From: an uncultured Pelagibacteraceae bacterium
GTDB taxonomy: Bacteria; Pseudomonadota; Alphaproteobacteria; Pelagibacterales; Pelagibacteraceae
Assembly (NCBI GenBank): GCA_902514945.1
Contig: CABXSO010000001.1
Coordinates: forward strand, 1 to 64,000
Direction: 5' to 3'
Length of the DNA stretch: 64,000 nt
Shown: positions 9,539 through 19,133 of the stretch, piece by piece
Numbering within the stretch: position 1 is the stretch's first letter
Layout: every line of letters begins with the position of its first letter
Translations under genes and position numbers: made by a program
Notes under the pieces: model-generated
Databases searched by the model: none
What the model was told of the DNA's origin: nothing
The model's input: only the letters and a program-made list of their open reading frames with translations

Positions 9539-10551
9539 TCTTTTTTACCTAATCTTTTTAATAAGTTTGTTGATGTTGTTGTGAATTCAAATCTATATTT
9601 TTCATTAGGTCTTGCTAGCTTAAAACATGCTCTCGCTGCTAAAGCGCCCTCATGAAAACCTGACAAAATTAATCTTAATTTTCCAGGGTAATTACAAATA
9701 TCTCCTACAGCATAGATACCCTTTTGATTTGTTTCAAATTTTTCAGTATCCACTTCAATAGTTTTTTTGTTTAGATTAAGGCCCCAATTAGCAATGGGTC
9801 CTAACTGCATAATAAGACCAAAAAAACCTAGAACATAATCAGTCTTTAAGTTTTTTATCTCACAATTATCATGCTTAATGTCTATACTCTCTAATTTCTG
9901 ATCTCCATGCACATTGGTAATTTGATACTTTGTAAAAAGATTTATTTTGCCACCTTTTTTAAGTTCATACATTTTATCTACTGTTGCTTGTGCACCTCTA
10001 AATTCATCTCGTCTGTGTATCAAGTTAACATCACATTCTTTTGATAACTCAACAGCCCAATCTAATGCGCTATCTCCACCTCCAAAAATTGAAACCGTTT
10101 TTCCTCTGAACATGTTTTTATCTTTTACTGAGTAAAATAATGATTTATTTTCAAATTTTTCAAAATCTATTGGTGAAAATTTTCTAGGTTCGAATGATCC
10201 AACGCCACCTGCAATTATTACATTTGGGGTCAAAAAAGTATTCCCTCCACTAGTTTTTACCAACCAGTTATTGTCTTCTTTTTTTACTTCTTCAACTCTT
10301 TCACTTAAATGAAATTTAATATCAAAAGGTTTTAATTGATTTAACAAATTACTGGTAAGTTCTTCTCCAGTACACTCCGGTACTGCAGGTATATCATAAA
10401 TTGGCTTATCAGGATAAAGTTCGATACATTGCCCACCAATTTTATCTAAATTATCAACTATCTCACAGTCTAATCCAATTAATTTAAGTTGATGAGCAGT
10501 GAATAATCCTGTCGGACCTGCTCCAATAATTAATGCATCAGTTTTATTCAT
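9535..10551 (-). CDS. TrxR-like ferredoxin--NADP+ reductase
   Basis: IIGAGPTGLFTAHQL, GGGDSALDWA, AVGDICNYPGKLRLILSGFHEGALAA; lacks a CxxC redox pair; adjacent ferredoxin. Confidence 0.88.
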   Translation of the reverse strand: MNKTDALIIGAGPTGLFTAHQLKLIGLDCEIVDNLDKIGGQCIELYPDKPIYDIPAVPECTGEELTSNLLNQLKPFDIKFHLSERVEEVKKEDNNWLVKTSGGNTFLTPNVIIAGGVGSFEPRKFSPIDFEKFENKSLFYSVKDKNMFRGKTVSIFGGGDSALDWAVELSKECDVNLIHRRDEFRGAQATVDKMYELKKGGKINLFTKYQITNVHGDQKLESIDIKHDNCEIKNLKTDYVLGFFGLIMQLGPIANWGLNLNKKTIEVDTEKFETNQKGIYAVGDICNYPGKLRLILSGFHEGALAARACFKLARPNEKYRFEFTTTSTNLLKRLGKKE

Positions 10552-10872
10552 TTAAGCTTGTTTGGATGGTATGTTCACTTCAAGTCCGTCAATATCATCT
10601 GAAACAACTATTTGACAACTAAGCCTACTATTTGCTCTCGGTTCAAATGCCATATCTAACATATCATCTTCTCCATCTTCTTTCTTTGGAATTTTATTAA
10701 ACCAATCTTCTTTGACATAAACATGGCAAGTTGCACAAGCCATTCCTCCACCACAGTCAGCATCTATACCTGGTATATCATTTTGAACAGCACCTTCCAT
10801 CACGGTTAAGCCATTTTGAACTTCTATGGTATGTTTTTCATTATCATGCGTGATGTAAGTGATTTTAGCCAT
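10552..10872 (-). CDS. Adrenodoxin-type 2Fe-2S ferredoxin
   Basis: [14 protein letters not shown] (CX5CX2C) plus distal RLSCQIVV Cys. Confidence 0.92.
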   Translation of the reverse strand: MAKITYITHDNEKHTIEVQNGLTVMEGAVQNDIPGIDADCGGGMACATCHVYVKEDWFNKIPKKEDGEDDMLDMAFEPRANSRLSCQIVVSDDIDGLEVNIPSKQA

Positions 10873-10889
10873 TAGGGGAATATAGGGCT

Positions 10890-10929
10890 AAAAAAAAATA
10901 GGGCAAGTATGCAAAACATACTCGCCCTA
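10890..10929 (-). terminator. Intrinsic terminator downstream of proteorhodopsin
   Basis: Minus-strand RNA: UAGGGCGAGUAUG-UUUUG-CAUACUUGCCCUA-U9; 13-bp stem with one G-U followed by a T tract. Confidence 0.85.
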
Positions 10930-10950
10930 TAAATTTAGTCTAAATAGTAA

Positions 10951-11727
10951 TTATCTAGCTCTTGCACCAGCTCCAGAACTCATTGCAGCAGCCCAGATTA
11001 CTAGACCAAAAGCAATTTTGTTAATGAAGTCAGCTAAGTTGTAAACAACGTTTAATGAGTTAGCATCTACACCACCTGTTAAGTAACCAAATACATAACC
11101 TAATGGATAAATTGCCCAACCTACAGTTACAATCATTCTCATTGCACCGAACGCTGTTACTAGAGCTTTATTTCCGCTTTTAGCGGCAGCTCTTCCAGCT
11201 TCACCAGAGAATATTTCATAAAGAATGTAGATCCATCCAGCCATACCGATTACAAAACCAAGTGTAGCATTAATGTATCCAGCTTCTCCTAAATATCCAC
11301 CGATTAACATTACTAATGAACCGATTAACAATCTCCAGAACATTCCAGAATTTGCTTTTCTTACTGCTACTAAGATTAAGTAGAACTCTACCATCTGTAG
11401 TGGCACAGTAATTAACCAGTCAATATATCTGTAAACTGTTGGTGAGTCACCTGTAGCAACCCATACTTCTCTCATGTACATATAGTGAATGAAAGCGATA
11501 CCAGTTACTAGACCAGCAACAGTTACTGATGTTTTCCACGCAGGGTTAACAGTACCTCTTTCCATAAAGAAAAAAGCTGTACTCGCTAACATACCCATTG
11601 AAATTATCCAAAAAGATATTCCAACAAAGTCGTCCTGAGCCAACATCGTTGCGTCTGCTGCATTAGCAACACCTGCATATCCCACTAGGGCCACAGCTGC
11701 TAGAGCAAACATTTTAAGTTTTTTCAT
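10951..11727 (-). CDS. Proteorhodopsin, light-driven proton pump
   Basis: Signal peptide; RYIDWLITVPLQMVEFYLIL (Asp acceptor, Glu donor, Gln tuning residue); helix G VYNLADFINKIAFGLVIW retinal Lys. Confidence 0.98.
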   Translation of the reverse strand: MKKLKMFALAAVALVGYAGVANAADATMLAQDDFVGISFWIISMGMLASTAFFFMERGTVNPAWKTSVTVAGLVTGIAFIHYMYMREVWVATGDSPTVYRYIDWLITVPLQMVEFYLILVAVRKANSGMFWRLLIGSLVMLIGGYLGEAGYINATLGFVIGMAGWIYILYEIFSGEAGRAAAKSGNKALVTAFGAMRMIVTVGWAIYPLGYVFGYLTGGVDANSLNVVYNLADFINKIAFGLVIWAAAMSSGAGARAR

Positions 11728-11758
11728 AAAAAACTCCCTCTTTAGTTAGTTTTTACTT

Positions 11759-11774
11759 TAGTTTATATAAACTA
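11759..11774. promoter_or_regulatory. Perfect 16-bp palindrome upstream of proteorhodopsin
   Basis: TAGTTTATATAAACTA, about 32 bp upstream of the rhodopsin ATG, with adjacent hairpin GCTTGGG-GAGA-CCTAAGC. Confidence 0.4.
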
Positions 11775-11938
11775 TGCTTAGGTCTCCCCAAGCAAAAGTT
11801 GTGGTTAAATACCAAATAAAAACACTTAATAGAAGACATAATTGACATTAATTTACATTGATTTTACTCATTTTTTAAAATTAAATACAATTTGTGATTT
11901 AAAAACCACATTAAATTAACTATCGAATCAAAATTACT

Positions 11939-13840
11939 ATGTCAGATAATTTTAACAAAATTTATGAAAAATCGATTAATAATCCTGAGGATTTTTGGAA
12001 AGAGGCATCTGAGGATATTTTTTGGTTTAAAAAACCCACAAAAATTTTAAATAAATCCAACCCTCCTTTTTATAAATGGTATGAGGATGGAGTTACTAAC
12101 ACTTGTTATAACGCACTAGATATCCATATCGACAAAGGGAATGGAAAAAGAACTGCACTAATCTATGATAGTCCAATCACCGGCAACAAAGATCAATATA
12201 CATATGAGGAATTAAAAGTAAAAGTTTCTAAATTTGCAGGAGCTTTAGTTAATCAGGGTGTCAACAAGGGTGACAGAGTAATTATTTACATGCCAATGAT
12301 TCCTGAGGCAGTTATAGCAATGCTTGCTTGTGCAAGACTAGGGGCAATTCACTCCGTTGTTTTCGGTGGATTTGCCTCAAATGAGCTTGCTAGTAGAATT
12401 GATGACAGTAAAGCAAAAATATTAATTACTGCATCATGTGGTTTTGAGCCTGGAAGAACCGTTGAATATAAACCCTTGGTAGATGAGGCAGTTAAACAAG
12501 CAAATCATAAAGTTGAAAAAACAATTTTATTTCAGCGAAATGGTTATGAAGTAAAATTGAGAGCACCCGATGAAATTAGCTGGGATGAGGCTCTCTCAAA
12601 TGCTACAGAAACAGATTGTGTTGAGATGAATTCAAATGAATTTGCATATATATTATATACATCAGGTACAACTGGAACTCCAAAAGGAATAGTAAGAGAT
12701 ATTGGTGGTCATATAGTTGCCTTAAAGTGGACAATGAAAAATATTTACAATATTGAAGAAGGAGATATTTGGTGGTCAGCAAGTGATATCGGTTGGATCG
12801 TAGGACACTCTTACATTGTTTATGCTCCATTATTTAAAGGATGCACCACTGTTTTATTTGAAGGTAAACCAGTTGGTACTCCAAACGCTGGTGCATTTTG
12901 GAAGATAATTTCTGATTATAAAGTTAAATCTCTATTTACAGCTCCAACAGCTTTTAGAGCAATTAAAAAAGAAGATCCTGAGGGTAAATTCTTTTCTAAA
13001 TACGATTTAAGTAAATTTGAAAGTCTCTTTTTAGCTGGAGAAAGAGCTGATCCAGACACAATTAAATGGGCTGAGAATTTATTAAAGGTCCCAGTAATTG
13101 ACCATTGGTGGCAAACTGAAACTAGTTGGGCAATAAGCTCAAATTGCACAGGGATTGAAATGATGAAAACAAAATATGGTTCAGCCTGTAAAGCTGTACC
13201 TGGCTATGATGTAAAAATTATAAAATCAGATCAGACTTTAGCCAAACCGAATGAAATGGGAGATATTGTTGTTAAGCTACCTTTGCCCCCAGGAACTTTT
13301 CCAACTCTTTGGAATGCTGATCAAAGATACAAAGAAAATTATATGTCTAATTATGAGGGATATTATCAAACTTATGATGCGGGTCATATTGATGAGGATG
13401 GATATATTTGGATTATGTCTAGAACTGATGATATTATTAATGTTGCAGGTCATAGATTATCCACTGGAGCTATCGAGGAAGTTTTATCAGAACATCAATC
13501 AGTTGCAGAATGTGCAGTTCTAGGAATAACAGATAAATTGAAAGGACAATTGCCTATAGGTTTAATGGTTCTAAAAGCTGGAGTTGATAAGGATAACGAA
13601 ACAATTTCTAAAGAATGTATTCAAATGGTAAGAGATAAAATTGGTCCAGTTGCAGCGTTTAAAATTGCAATTGTAATCAAAAGACTTCCAAAAACAAGAT
13701 CTGGAAAAATTTTAAGGGGAACGATAAGAAAAATTGCTGATAATGATGAATATAAAATACCTCCAACAATTGATGATCCTGCGATTTTAGATGAGATTAA
13801 GTCAGATCTAATCAAAAATAATATCTTAAAAGGTGTTTAA
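11939..13840 (+). CDS. prpE: Propionyl-CoA/acetyl-CoA synthetase family (PrpE-like)
   Basis: YILYTSGTTGTPKGIVRDIGGH, WWSASDIGWIVGHSYIVYAPL, TRSGKILRGTIRKI. Confidence 0.85.
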   Translation: MSDNFNKIYEKSINNPEDFWKEASEDIFWFKKPTKILNKSNPPFYKWYEDGVTNTCYNALDIHIDKGNGKRTALIYDSPITGNKDQYTYEELKVKVSKFAGALVNQGVNKGDRVIIYMPMIPEAVIAMLACARLGAIHSVVFGGFASNELASRIDDSKAKILITASCGFEPGRTVEYKPLVDEAVKQANHKVEKTILFQRNGYEVKLRAPDEISWDEALSNATETDCVEMNSNEFAYILYTSGTTGTPKGIVRDIGGHIVALKWTMKNIYNIEEGDIWWSASDIGWIVGHSYIVYAPLFKGCTTVLFEGKPVGTPNAGAFWKIISDYKVKSLFTAPTAFRAIKKEDPEGKFFSKYDLSKFESLFLAGERADPDTIKWAENLLKVPVIDHWWQTETSWAISSNCTGIEMMKTKYGSACKAVPGYDVKIIKSDQTLAKPNEMGDIVVKLPLPPGTFPTLWNADQRYKENYMSNYEGYYQTYDAGHIDEDGYIWIMSRTDDIINVAGHRLSTGAIEEVLSEHQSVAECAVLGITDKLKGQLPIGLMVLKAGVDKDNETISKECIQMVRDKIGPVAAFKIAIVIKRLPKTRSGKILRGTIRKIADNDEYKIPPTIDDPAILDEIKSDLIKNNILKGV

Positions 13841-14165
13841 AACTTACCTATTTCTTGTAGGGGCAATCTTTTTGGAGGTAGCGGGTACCATGTTGCTTCC
13901 AATAACTCATAATTTTACAAAATTAATCCCCACATGTCTTCTAGCAGTCTTTTATTTAAGTGCGTTTTATTTGCTCACATTTGTTGTCAATAAACTTCCA
14001 ATTGCAATTGTTTATGGAACTTGGAGTGGTCTTGGAATATTTACAATAGCAATATTAGGCTATATTTTTTTCAAACAGACCTTAGGTTGGCAAGCAATAT
14101 TAGGATTATTTCTCATTGTTATAGGTGTAATTTTAGTTAATTCTTACACTATTAAAACAATATAA
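13833..14165 (+). CDS. Small multidrug resistance (SMR/EmrE-like) transporter
   Basis: GTG start overlapping prpE stop; AGTMLLP..., four TM helices, VYGTWSGLGIFTIAILGYIFF. Confidence 0.85.
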   Translation: MFKTYLFLVGAIFLEVAGTMLLPITHNFTKLIPTCLLAVFYLSAFYLLTFVVNKLPIAIVYGTWSGLGIFTIAILGYIFFKQTLGWQAILGLFLIVIGVILVNSYTIKTI

Positions 14166-14183
14166 ATTAATTATTTAGTATTT

Positions 14184-14951
14184 ATGAAAGCTTCTATTGT
14201 TATAGCAAATTATAATAACTCAAAATATATTGAAAATTGTATTAGCTCTTTAAATTCTCAAACCTATAATAATACAGAAATTATTTTTTTTGACGATAAT
14301 TCAAAAGATAATTCGATCGAAATTATAAAAAAATTTAATAATGTTAAAATAATAGAAAATAAGAATCAAACTCATTTTGGATCTTTTAATCAAATGAATG
14401 CTTTTAAGAAAGCTATAAAGTCAAGCACAGGAGATGTAATATTTTTATTAGATAGTGATGATTGGTTTAAAAACGAAAAGATAGAAAAAATAGTAAATGT
14501 TTTTTTGAACGACGAAAATAAAAAAATTATTTTTGATTTTCCGATAATTGTTAAAAATAACACTAATTTTTACCAAAAAAAAGTGGATAATACTTTTAAA
14601 ACATATTGGGGTTATATTCATCCTACCAGCTGTATTTCTATTAGAAAAAGCTTTGTTGATAAAATATTTGACTCAACTTTAAATAAGAATTTTCCAAATA
14701 TTTGGTTGGATTTTCGAATTTTATTATACGCAAAGTATATTAATGATTATGAGGTGATAGAACAAAATCTTACTTTCTATAGACAAACTAACGAAAATGT
14801 TTCGTCTAAATTCAAAAAATTTACAAAGTCCTGGTGGCGAAGAAGAAAAGAAGCACATGACTATTTTTTTTATTTTATGGAAAAAAATAATTTAGAGTAT
14901 AGAAAAAATTTAGATTACTATGTTACTAAAGCTATAAATAAATTTATTTAG
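14184..14951 (+). CDS. Family 2 glycosyltransferase
   Basis: ASIVIANYNNSKYIENCISSLNSQTYNNTEIIFFDDNSKDNS...LLDSDDW. Confidence 0.9.
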   Translation: MKASIVIANYNNSKYIENCISSLNSQTYNNTEIIFFDDNSKDNSIEIIKKFNNVKIIENKNQTHFGSFNQMNAFKKAIKSSTGDVIFLLDSDDWFKNEKIEKIVNVFLNDENKKIIFDFPIIVKNNTNFYQKKVDNTFKTYWGYIHPTSCISIRKSFVDKIFDSTLNKNFPNIWLDFRILLYAKYINDYEVIEQNLTFYRQTNENVSSKFKKFTKSWWRRRKEAHDYFFYFMEKNNLEYRKNLDYYVTKAINKFI

Positions 14952-15751
14952 TGAAAAAAATTTTAATTATTGGAAAAAGAGGGTTTATTGGTAACAGTTT
15001 ATCGTCATATTTAAGGAAATATTACATTATCTCCCACAAAAGTTTTAAAGATGCTATTAAAATACAATCTCAAATTAACAAATATGATTATGTTATAAAT
15101 ACTTCAATTAATAACAATTATATATATAAGAAATATAATCATAAATTTGATAATGATTTAAAAATTTCAAATTTAATTACTAAATCTAAGACAATATACA
15201 TTTTTTTAAGTTCAAGAAAAATATATGAACCAAAAGCAAATATACTTGAGACTAGTAAACTTTTACCAAAATCGAACTATGCAAAAAATAAACTAATATC
15301 TGAAAAAAAACTCAAAGAGCGATTGAGAAATAATATTCTAATACTAAGAATATCTAATGTTATTGGAGACAAAAAAAAAATTAAAAAGATTCATACTACT
15401 TTCATCGATACTTTTTTTAATAACTTAAGAAAAGGTTTTATTTATGACAATAAAGATGATTTTAAAGATTTTATTAGTGTTGAAAAATTTTGTGAAATTA
15501 TAAAAAGTATTATTGAGAGAAACTTAAAAGGAATTTTTAATGTTTCAATTGGCAGAAAAATTTATCTGGAAGATCTTATAAGCTGGTTAAATAAATTTAA
15601 CAAAAAAAAATATGTCAAAAAAACTAAGAATATTAAAGATGATTGCTTTTTTTTAAATAATAGAAAATTAATGTCGAAGATTAAAATTAAAAATTCTGTA
15701 TCGGAATTAAGAGAATATTGTTTTAAAATTAGTAAAAAAAAATTTTCCTAG
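14951..15751 (+). CDS. NAD-dependent epimerase/dehydratase (RmlD-like SDR)
   Basis: GTG start; ILIIGKRGFIGNSL Rossmann motif, YAKNK active-site-like motif. Confidence 0.75.
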   Translation: MKKILIIGKRGFIGNSLSSYLRKYYIISHKSFKDAIKIQSQINKYDYVINTSINNNYIYKKYNHKFDNDLKISNLITKSKTIYIFLSSRKIYEPKANILETSKLLPKSNYAKNKLISEKKLKERLRNNILILRISNVIGDKKKIKKIHTTFIDTFFNNLRKGFIYDNKDDFKDFISVEKFCEIIKSIIERNLKGIFNVSIGRKIYLEDLISWLNKFNKKKYVKKTKNIKDDCFFLNNRKLMSKIKIKNSVSELREYCFKISKKKFS

Positions 15752-17058
15752 CTGTTAAAAATTAGTGGTTTTCCTTCTGGGTCACCTATAATTTTACCTG
15801 CTTTCATCTTTATTTTTCCATCAACGATAGTTGCCATTGGTGTTCCCTTAAACTCAAATCCATTGAAAGGCGACCATCCACACTTACTTTCTATATTTTC
15901 ATTTTTGATAATAATTTTTTTATCCATATCAACAATTGTGAAATCAGCATCATATCCCTCTTTTATAAATCCTTTATTCTGAATTCCAAAAATCTTTATT
16001 GGATTTTCACATACTAGATTTATTAATTGAGAAAGTGATAATCTTCCATTATTCACATGATCTAACATTACTGGCATGAGTGTTTGAACACCCGGCATAC
16101 CTGATGGAGAATTGGGGTACTCTTTATCTTTATTCACTTTTAAATGTGGTGCGTGATCTGAACCGATTGTATCATTCAAATTATTTTTTACCGCATACCA
16201 CAGTCGATCATAATGAGACTTATCTCTTATTGGAGGATTCATTTGAGCATATGTTCCAAGATTATTATAACAATCAGGTGCATAGATCGTTAAATGTTGT
16301 GGAGTGATTTCAAATGTTATATTTCCTTTATGTTGAGACAAGAAATCTACTTCTTGCTTAGTAGTAATATGTAGCACATGAGCTTTTTTATTATATTTTT
16401 TTGCAAGCCTAACTATTCTTCTTGTAGATGAAATTGCACACTCCTCACTTCTCCAAATAGGATGGGAATGCACATCGCCATTTTTAATTAATCTTTTATT
16501 CTTATTTAAAATTTCTTCATCCTCTGAATGAACAGCTACCACCTTTGAACTATTCTGAAAAACTTTGTCAATATCCTCCTCTAGTGCTACTAAAAGATTA
16601 CCTGTTGAAGAACCTACAAACAATTTGATCCCACAACACCCCTCTAAATTTTTTAACTCTGCAAGCTGACTTACGTTACCTGCTGTTGCGCCAAAATAGA
16701 AAGCGTAATTGCAGTACATTCTATCTTTTGCAAGATCTATTTTTCTTTGAAATTCTTTTAAGTTTGATGTTGGTGGGTTGGTGTTAGGCATTTCAAATAC
16801 TGCGGTGATACCTCCAGCAACAGCTGCCCTACTTCCAGAATGAAGATCTTCGGTGTCTGTCGAACCAGGCTCTCTAAAATGTGTTTGGGTATCTATGCAT
16901 CCAGGCAAGACTATTTGACTTTTTGCATCATAAACTTCTTTTGCTTCTTCTAATACTTTGCCAATTTTAGATATTTTACCATCTTTAATAGCAATATCAT
17001 TATTCTCTAGCTTCCCGTTAATATAACATTCACCGTTTTTAATTATTAGATCTAACAT
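15748..17058 (-). CDS. pyrC: Dihydroorotase / amidohydrolase
   Basis: DTQTHFREPG, EMPNTNPPT, GSDHAPHL motifs. Confidence 0.88.
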   Translation of the reverse strand: MLDLIIKNGECYINGKLENNDIAIKDGKISKIGKVLEEAKEVYDAKSQIVLPGCIDTQTHFREPGSTDTEDLHSGSRAAVAGGITAVFEMPNTNPPTSNLKEFQRKIDLAKDRMYCNYAFYFGATAGNVSQLAELKNLEGCCGIKLFVGSSTGNLLVALEEDIDKVFQNSSKVVAVHSEDEEILNKNKRLIKNGDVHSHPIWRSEECAISSTRRIVRLAKKYNKKAHVLHITTKQEVDFLSQHKGNITFEITPQHLTIYAPDCYNNLGTYAQMNPPIRDKSHYDRLWYAVKNNLNDTIGSDHAPHLKVNKDKEYPNSPSGMPGVQTLMPVMLDHVNNGRLSLSQLINLVCENPIKIFGIQNKGFIKEGYDADFTIVDMDKKIIIKNENIESKCGWSPFNGFEFKGTPMATIVDGKIKMKAGKIIGDPEGKPLIFNS

Positions 17059-17101
17059 TTATAAAAAAAGTTATTATATTAAATTAAATGATCAATCAAA
17101 T

Positions 17102-17989
17102 ATGAATAATAGTGTTTATATATTAAAAGATAGAGCCATACTTTACATAAATGGTCAAGATAGTAGAGAGTTTTTACAAAATTTGATTAGTAATGACATT
17201 AACAAAGTTACAGATAATTCAAGTTGTTTTGCCTCATTATTAACCCCTCAAGGTAAATTTCTTTTTGAATTTATAGTTGTTAAACATAAAACGGGTTTCT
17301 TTATTGATTGTGAAAAATCTCAATCTGAGGAAATATTAAAACAATTAAATCTATATAAAATAAGATCAAAGGTAGAAATTCTTAATCTTAGCAATGAATT
17401 TGTTGTTGCAAGTTTTGGTTATGAAAAATATTTAACAATAGATAAATCAAAAGATATTCTTGGTTTTACAATAAAATATAGAGAAGATCCATTAGTTCTA
17501 GATCCAAGGAATAAAAATTTAGGTGCTCGATTAATAATCAATTTAGAAAAACTTTATCTATCTCTGAAGAAACTTGAATTAAAGGATGATAAGATTGAGG
17601 ATTATTACCATCAAAGTCATAAACTTGGGATTGTTCCAAAGAATTTGAACAAGCTAAAAAATAAATTATTTGGAATTGAGTGTAATTTTGAGGAACTTAA
17701 TGGTATTGATTTTAAAAAAGGATGTTACGTAGGACAGGAAAATACTGCTCGAATTAAACTTAAGAATAAACTTACTAAAAGGCTATTGCCAGTTGAAATA
17801 ATTGATGGAAAACTCGATGAAGGTGAAACAGTATATTATAACAATACTGAAATTGGAAAAATATTAATAAATGAGGAATATCCCTTTGCTTTAATAAAAT
17901 TTTCAAATGAAAATTTCAAAAAAGACCTTACTTTAAAAAGTAAAAATGGTTTATTTAAAATATTTGTGCCTGAATGGCTTAAGATTTAA
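17102..17989 (+). CDS. ygfZ: YgfZ/GcvT folate-binding domain protein
   Basis: KGCYVGQENTARIK signature. Confidence 0.9.
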   Translation: MNNSVYILKDRAILYINGQDSREFLQNLISNDINKVTDNSSCFASLLTPQGKFLFEFIVVKHKTGFFIDCEKSQSEEILKQLNLYKIRSKVEILNLSNEFVVASFGYEKYLTIDKSKDILGFTIKYREDPLVLDPRNKNLGARLIINLEKLYLSLKKLELKDDKIEDYYHQSHKLGIVPKNLNKLKNKLFGIECNFEELNGIDFKKGCYVGQENTARIKLKNKLTKRLLPVEIIDGKLDEGETVYYNNTEIGKILINEEYPFALIKFSNENFKKDLTLKSKNGLFKIFVPEWLKI

Positions 17990-17994
17990 GTTTT

Positions 17995-18080
17995 TGGTGC
18001 GGCCAGAGAGACTCGAACTCTCATGGACTTGGTCCACACGGCCCTCAACCGTGCCTGTCTACCAATTTCAGCATGGCCGC
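17995..18080 (-). tRNA. tRNA-Leu(GAG)
   Basis: GCGGCCA/TGGCCGC acceptor stem, anticodon loop TTGAGGG, variable arm, encoded CCA. Confidence 0.95.
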
Positions 18081-18137
18081 AAATATGACCCACATTAAAT
18101 CAATGACAAGTAGGTTTCAAATTGATAAATTTTATCT

Positions 18138-19127
18138 ATGAATTTTAATCAAGAAGTTAAGTTAGCAACTGATCCAATTTATAAGAAGATTTCAAAAGTT
18201 ATGCCTGAGATTGAATGGGCAGTTCATGCTCCTTATATACATAAAATTAATAAATTAAAAAAAGAGAAAAATGCTGTGATTCTTGCTCATAACTATCAAA
18301 CTCCAGAAATTTATCATGGCATTGCAGATTTTTCTGCAGATTCTTTAGCTCTTGCCGTTGAAGCATCAAAAACCTCAGCAGATATAATTATAATGGCTGG
18401 AGTTCACTTTATGGCTGAGACTGCAAAATTAATGAGTCCAAGTAAAAAGGTTTTGTTACCGGATATGAAAGCAGGTTGTTCATTATCATCTTCAATTACT
18501 GGTAAGGATGTAAGATTATTAAAAGAAAAGTATCCTGGAGTTCCTGTCGTTTCCTATGTAAATACGTCTGCCGATGTAAAAGCAGAAACAGATGTATGTT
18601 GTACTTCTGCAAATGCAGTCAAAATTGTAAAGTCCTTAGGTGTTAAAAAAGTTATTTTTTTACCTGATGACTATTTAGCTAAATATGTTGCTTCACAAAC
18701 TGACGTTGAAATTATCTCATGGAAAGGAATTTGTATTGTTCATGATCAATTCAACGAAAACGAAATTAAAAATATAAGGAAAAATAATCCTGGAATAAAA
18801 ATAATTGCACATCCAGAATGTCCACCAGAAGTAATTAAGGCGAGCGATTTTGCAGGATCAACATCAGGAATGATTAATTATGTTAAAAATAATCAGCCTA
18901 AAAAAGTAATGATGGTAACTGAATGTTCAATGAGTGATAATATTCAAGTTGAAAATCCAAATGTAGAATTTATAAGACCATGTAATATGTGTCCACATAT
19001 GAAAAAAATCACTCTGCCAAAAATATTAGACTGTCTAGAAAATGAAACTGGTGAAATTATCATGAACCAAGAAACAATTGATAAAGCTAGATTGTCAGTA
19101 GAGAAAATGGTAGCTATCGGTAGATAA
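18138..19127 (+). CDS. nadA: Quinolinate synthase
   Basis: AHNYQTPEIY, FMAETAKLM, HPECPPEV, RPCNMCPHMKKITL. Confidence 0.96.
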   Translation: MNFNQEVKLATDPIYKKISKVMPEIEWAVHAPYIHKINKLKKEKNAVILAHNYQTPEIYHGIADFSADSLALAVEASKTSADIIIMAGVHFMAETAKLMSPSKKVLLPDMKAGCSLSSSITGKDVRLLKEKYPGVPVVSYVNTSADVKAETDVCCTSANAVKIVKSLGVKKVIFLPDDYLAKYVASQTDVEIISWKGICIVHDQFNENEIKNIRKNNPGIKIIAHPECPPEVIKASDFAGSTSGMINYVKNNQPKKVMMVTECSMSDNIQVENPNVEFIRPCNMCPHMKKITLPKILDCLENETGEIIMNQETIDKARLSVEKMVAIGR

Positions 19128-19133
19128 CACTTC

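Noticed and set aside
11728-11938. Known riboswitch (e.g. SAM-V or glycine) upstream of proteorhodopsin
   Set aside because: Only a short hairpin and a palindrome are visible; no recognisable aptamer consensus, so recorded only as an unclassified element.
12603-13149. Minus-strand ORFs (75 and 77 aa) inside prpE
   Set aside because: Antisense shadow ORFs; no recognisable domain and the plus-strand gene is clear.
13251-13523. 90-aa plus-strand ORF in an alternative frame within prpE
   Set aside because: Overlaps conserved PrpE residues; composition is a frame-shifted shadow of the real gene.
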